Source: CSSed11-175R1 sp041685735 (GTDB lineage: Bacteria; Actinomycetota; Nitriliruptoria; Nitriliruptorales; Nitriliruptoraceae). From it: a stretch of DNA of 64,000 nt. The notes beneath the pieces are model-generated. The model searched no databases. It was not told where the DNA came from and was given only the letters and a program-made list of their open reading frames with translations. The stretch spans positions 28,030 to 92,029 of the forward strand of contig JAWLFE010000007.1 in NCBI GenBank assembly GCA_041685735.1. Direction: 5' to 3'. Both the position numbers and the translations under genes were made by a program. This document shows positions 63,001 through 64,000 of this stretch, one piece after another (within the stretch, counting starts at the first letter, position 1; each line of letters begins with the position of its first letter).

Positions 63001-63208
63001 ACGTCGGGTCACGCCCGTCAAGCACGGCACGCAACTGCTCGCCGGTCACCTCACCGGACAGCCCGAGCTGCTCGGCGCCGTGGCCGAGCCAGCGGCCCGG
63101 CTCCTCACCGCGGGCGAGGTAGTAGCCCTCGACCCGGTCGTCGCCGCGGGCGACGGCGGTGAGGTAGTAGTCCGCCCGCCCCGGAGCCATCCGCCCGATG
63201 TTCAACAT
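60028..63208 (-). pseudogene. MobF (TrwC/TraI-type) conjugative relaxase-helicase, disrupted
   Basis: From the ATG at 63208 a TrwC-type relaxase reads well: N-terminal Tyr pair (ADYYLTAVA), a His triad region LLHTHVLVANLA, and the helicase Walker A VVGKAGTGKT. A one-base loss near 61590-61597 breaks the Walker B (VLV-DEAGM) and moves to the frame with GDPRQLPEIDAGGLF, DNRRQ, and GYAITGHKAQGLT. An in-frame TAG at 60654-60656 stops this, followed by LEAFLARPDVQRQRDLDTAREQ in the same frame. Another one-base shift near 60385-60398 leads to the typical C-terminus PPWLVAELGTPP...LRWDI. Three lesions suggest true decay. Confidence 0.88.
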
Positions 63209-63644
63209 CGCCCGGCCGCCCGCCCGCACTGGTCCAGTGCCAGTCTGTGTTGCCGCTTCATGGGCGAAGGATGCGACCGTTACAGCCTCATGTCGAGGGT
63301 CAGAAACGGCCTCACAGGGCAGTCCAACGCCAAGATTACGACACTTTCGTGTCTCGGGTTCCTGGGTGTCTCAGGGCGTGGTCAGCGGTGTCGGACCGTT
63401 CCAGGAGGAAGCTCCACAGGATCGGTCTGAGGGTTGCGCGGTACGGGCTGGCGGCGGTGCGACCAGCGCATGGATGTCACTCCCGGCAAAACCCGGCGAC
63501 AACTCCCTATCACGGAACCCACCGTCACCCCCGATGACCTCACGGGTCGGCCAGCGACCGGCCGGGCCGTGCAGCAACCGCCCGGATGTCACAGAGCCGG
63601 GTTCGACGGGGGACTTCATCTCCAGCCGACCGCAAGGAGCACAG
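63209..63644. other. Intergenic region with possible transfer origin
   Basis: About 435 bases between the divergent relaxase and excisionase genes. It contains a perfect hairpin gcactgg-t-ccagtgc (63226-63240) and a smaller one gacac-tttc-gtgtc (63340-63353), each near the relaxase start. Transfer origins of MobF elements often lie here, but no nic site can be named. Promoters for both genes should be within it. Confidence 0.45.
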
Positions 63645-63866
63645 ATGCACCCGACCATCGACCGTCCCGCCTCGCTCGCCGCGCTGCCCCCGACACTGAC
63701 CATCCCCGCCACCGCCCGGCTGCAGGGCATCAGCCGCTCCGCCGCCTACCGCGCCGCCAGCCGAAGCGAGATCCCCACCATCCGCATCGGCCGCCGACTG
63801 CTCGTACCCACCGCCAAACTGTTCGACATGCTCGGCTGGCCCCACGACACCCCCGCCACGGTCTAA
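63645..63866 (+). CDS. Excisionase-like helix-turn-helix protein
   Basis: A 73-residue protein with a MerR-like/excisionase HTH_17 layout: LTIPATARLQGISRSAAYRAASRSEIPTIRIGRRLLVPTAKLFDMLGW. AAGGAGC precedes the ATG. Such proteins direct integrase towards excision or regulate element genes. It faces away from the relaxase gene, as expected for one end of an integrative or conjugative element whose remaining genes (integrase, replication) would be beyond the window edge. Confidence 0.82.
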   Translation: MHPTIDRPASLAALPPTLTIPATARLQGISRSAAYRAASRSEIPTIRIGRRLLVPTAKLFDMLGWPHDTPATV

Positions 63867-64000
63867 CACGACCCCGGCGCCATCCGGGACAACACGGCGG
63901 CTATTCACCGCTCCTGAACGCAATCCTTCGGGCCATGGTCCGTTGTCGATCTCGGTCCTGATCGTCAGGCACCCCCTCCGGACTGTCATCGCGCGGGCCG

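Overview
The window is high-GC DNA with dense coding on both strands. It carries the conserved actinobacterial housekeeping order leuA-glmU-prs-rplY/ctc-pth-DUF4191-mfd ... mazG-eno-ftsB ... DUF501-ppx, along with purN-purH-folD-mdh and purK-purE. Together with frequent GTG starts and recurrent -10 boxes of the form TA(G/C)GCT, this points to an actinobacterium, perhaps a deep-branching lineage such as Nitriliruptoria (the class is an inference). It is a draft assembly: there is a 10-N gap at 55628-55637, and several genes carry single-base frameshifts that may be real or may be assembly errors.

Layout. (1) 1-6595 is the edge of a contractile injection system-like locus. It holds a PAAR-like spike tip (DUF4280), a septum-formation-type lipoprotein, a TPR protein with a degenerate P-loop, a large AAA+ ATPase, and a small cargo-like reading frame followed by a DcrB/EagR-like protein. 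(2) 6738-16432 holds mdh, folD, purH and purN, a broken NlpC/P60 hydrolase, tRNA-Leu(TAA), a Nudix-NnrE fusion, ppx, DUF501 and an S1-domain gene. (3) 16808-22571 holds a ferritin-like diiron protein, then ftsB, eno, a zinc-ribbon protein, mazG and a SurA-like lipoprotein. (4) 22732-28253 is a zinc-handling region: a Fur-family repressor, a ZnuABC-type importer with a His/Asp-rich binding protein, a SmtB-type ArsR sensor and a His-rich repeat protein. The last of these has a palindrome lying in its promoter spacer. (5) 28314-47653 holds xth, an MFS transporter, a proline-rich membrane protein, mfd, DUF4191, pth, rplY, a disrupted GAF histidine kinase, prs, glmU, leuA, a CocE-type hydrolase, purK and purE. 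leuA is preceded by a 16-residue leader peptide with four consecutive Leu codons and alternative hairpins. (6) 47854-58000 is more accessory: an IS21 remnant, a serine hydrolase and a decayed relative, a two-component system with an ABC exporter, a BCCT transporter with an OpuAC-like lipoprotein, and a PIN-domain toxin-antitoxin pair. (7) 58001-64000 looks like part of an integrated mobile element: a Fic protein behind a perfect 34-bp AT-rich inverted repeat, a MobF relaxase gene with three disruptions, and an excisionase-like gene.

The strongest items for follow-up are the leuA attenuator, the zinc operator and His-rich protein, the CIS-edge cargo/adaptor pair, and the Fic inverted repeat beside a decaying relaxase. 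No CRISPR array or rRNA was seen.
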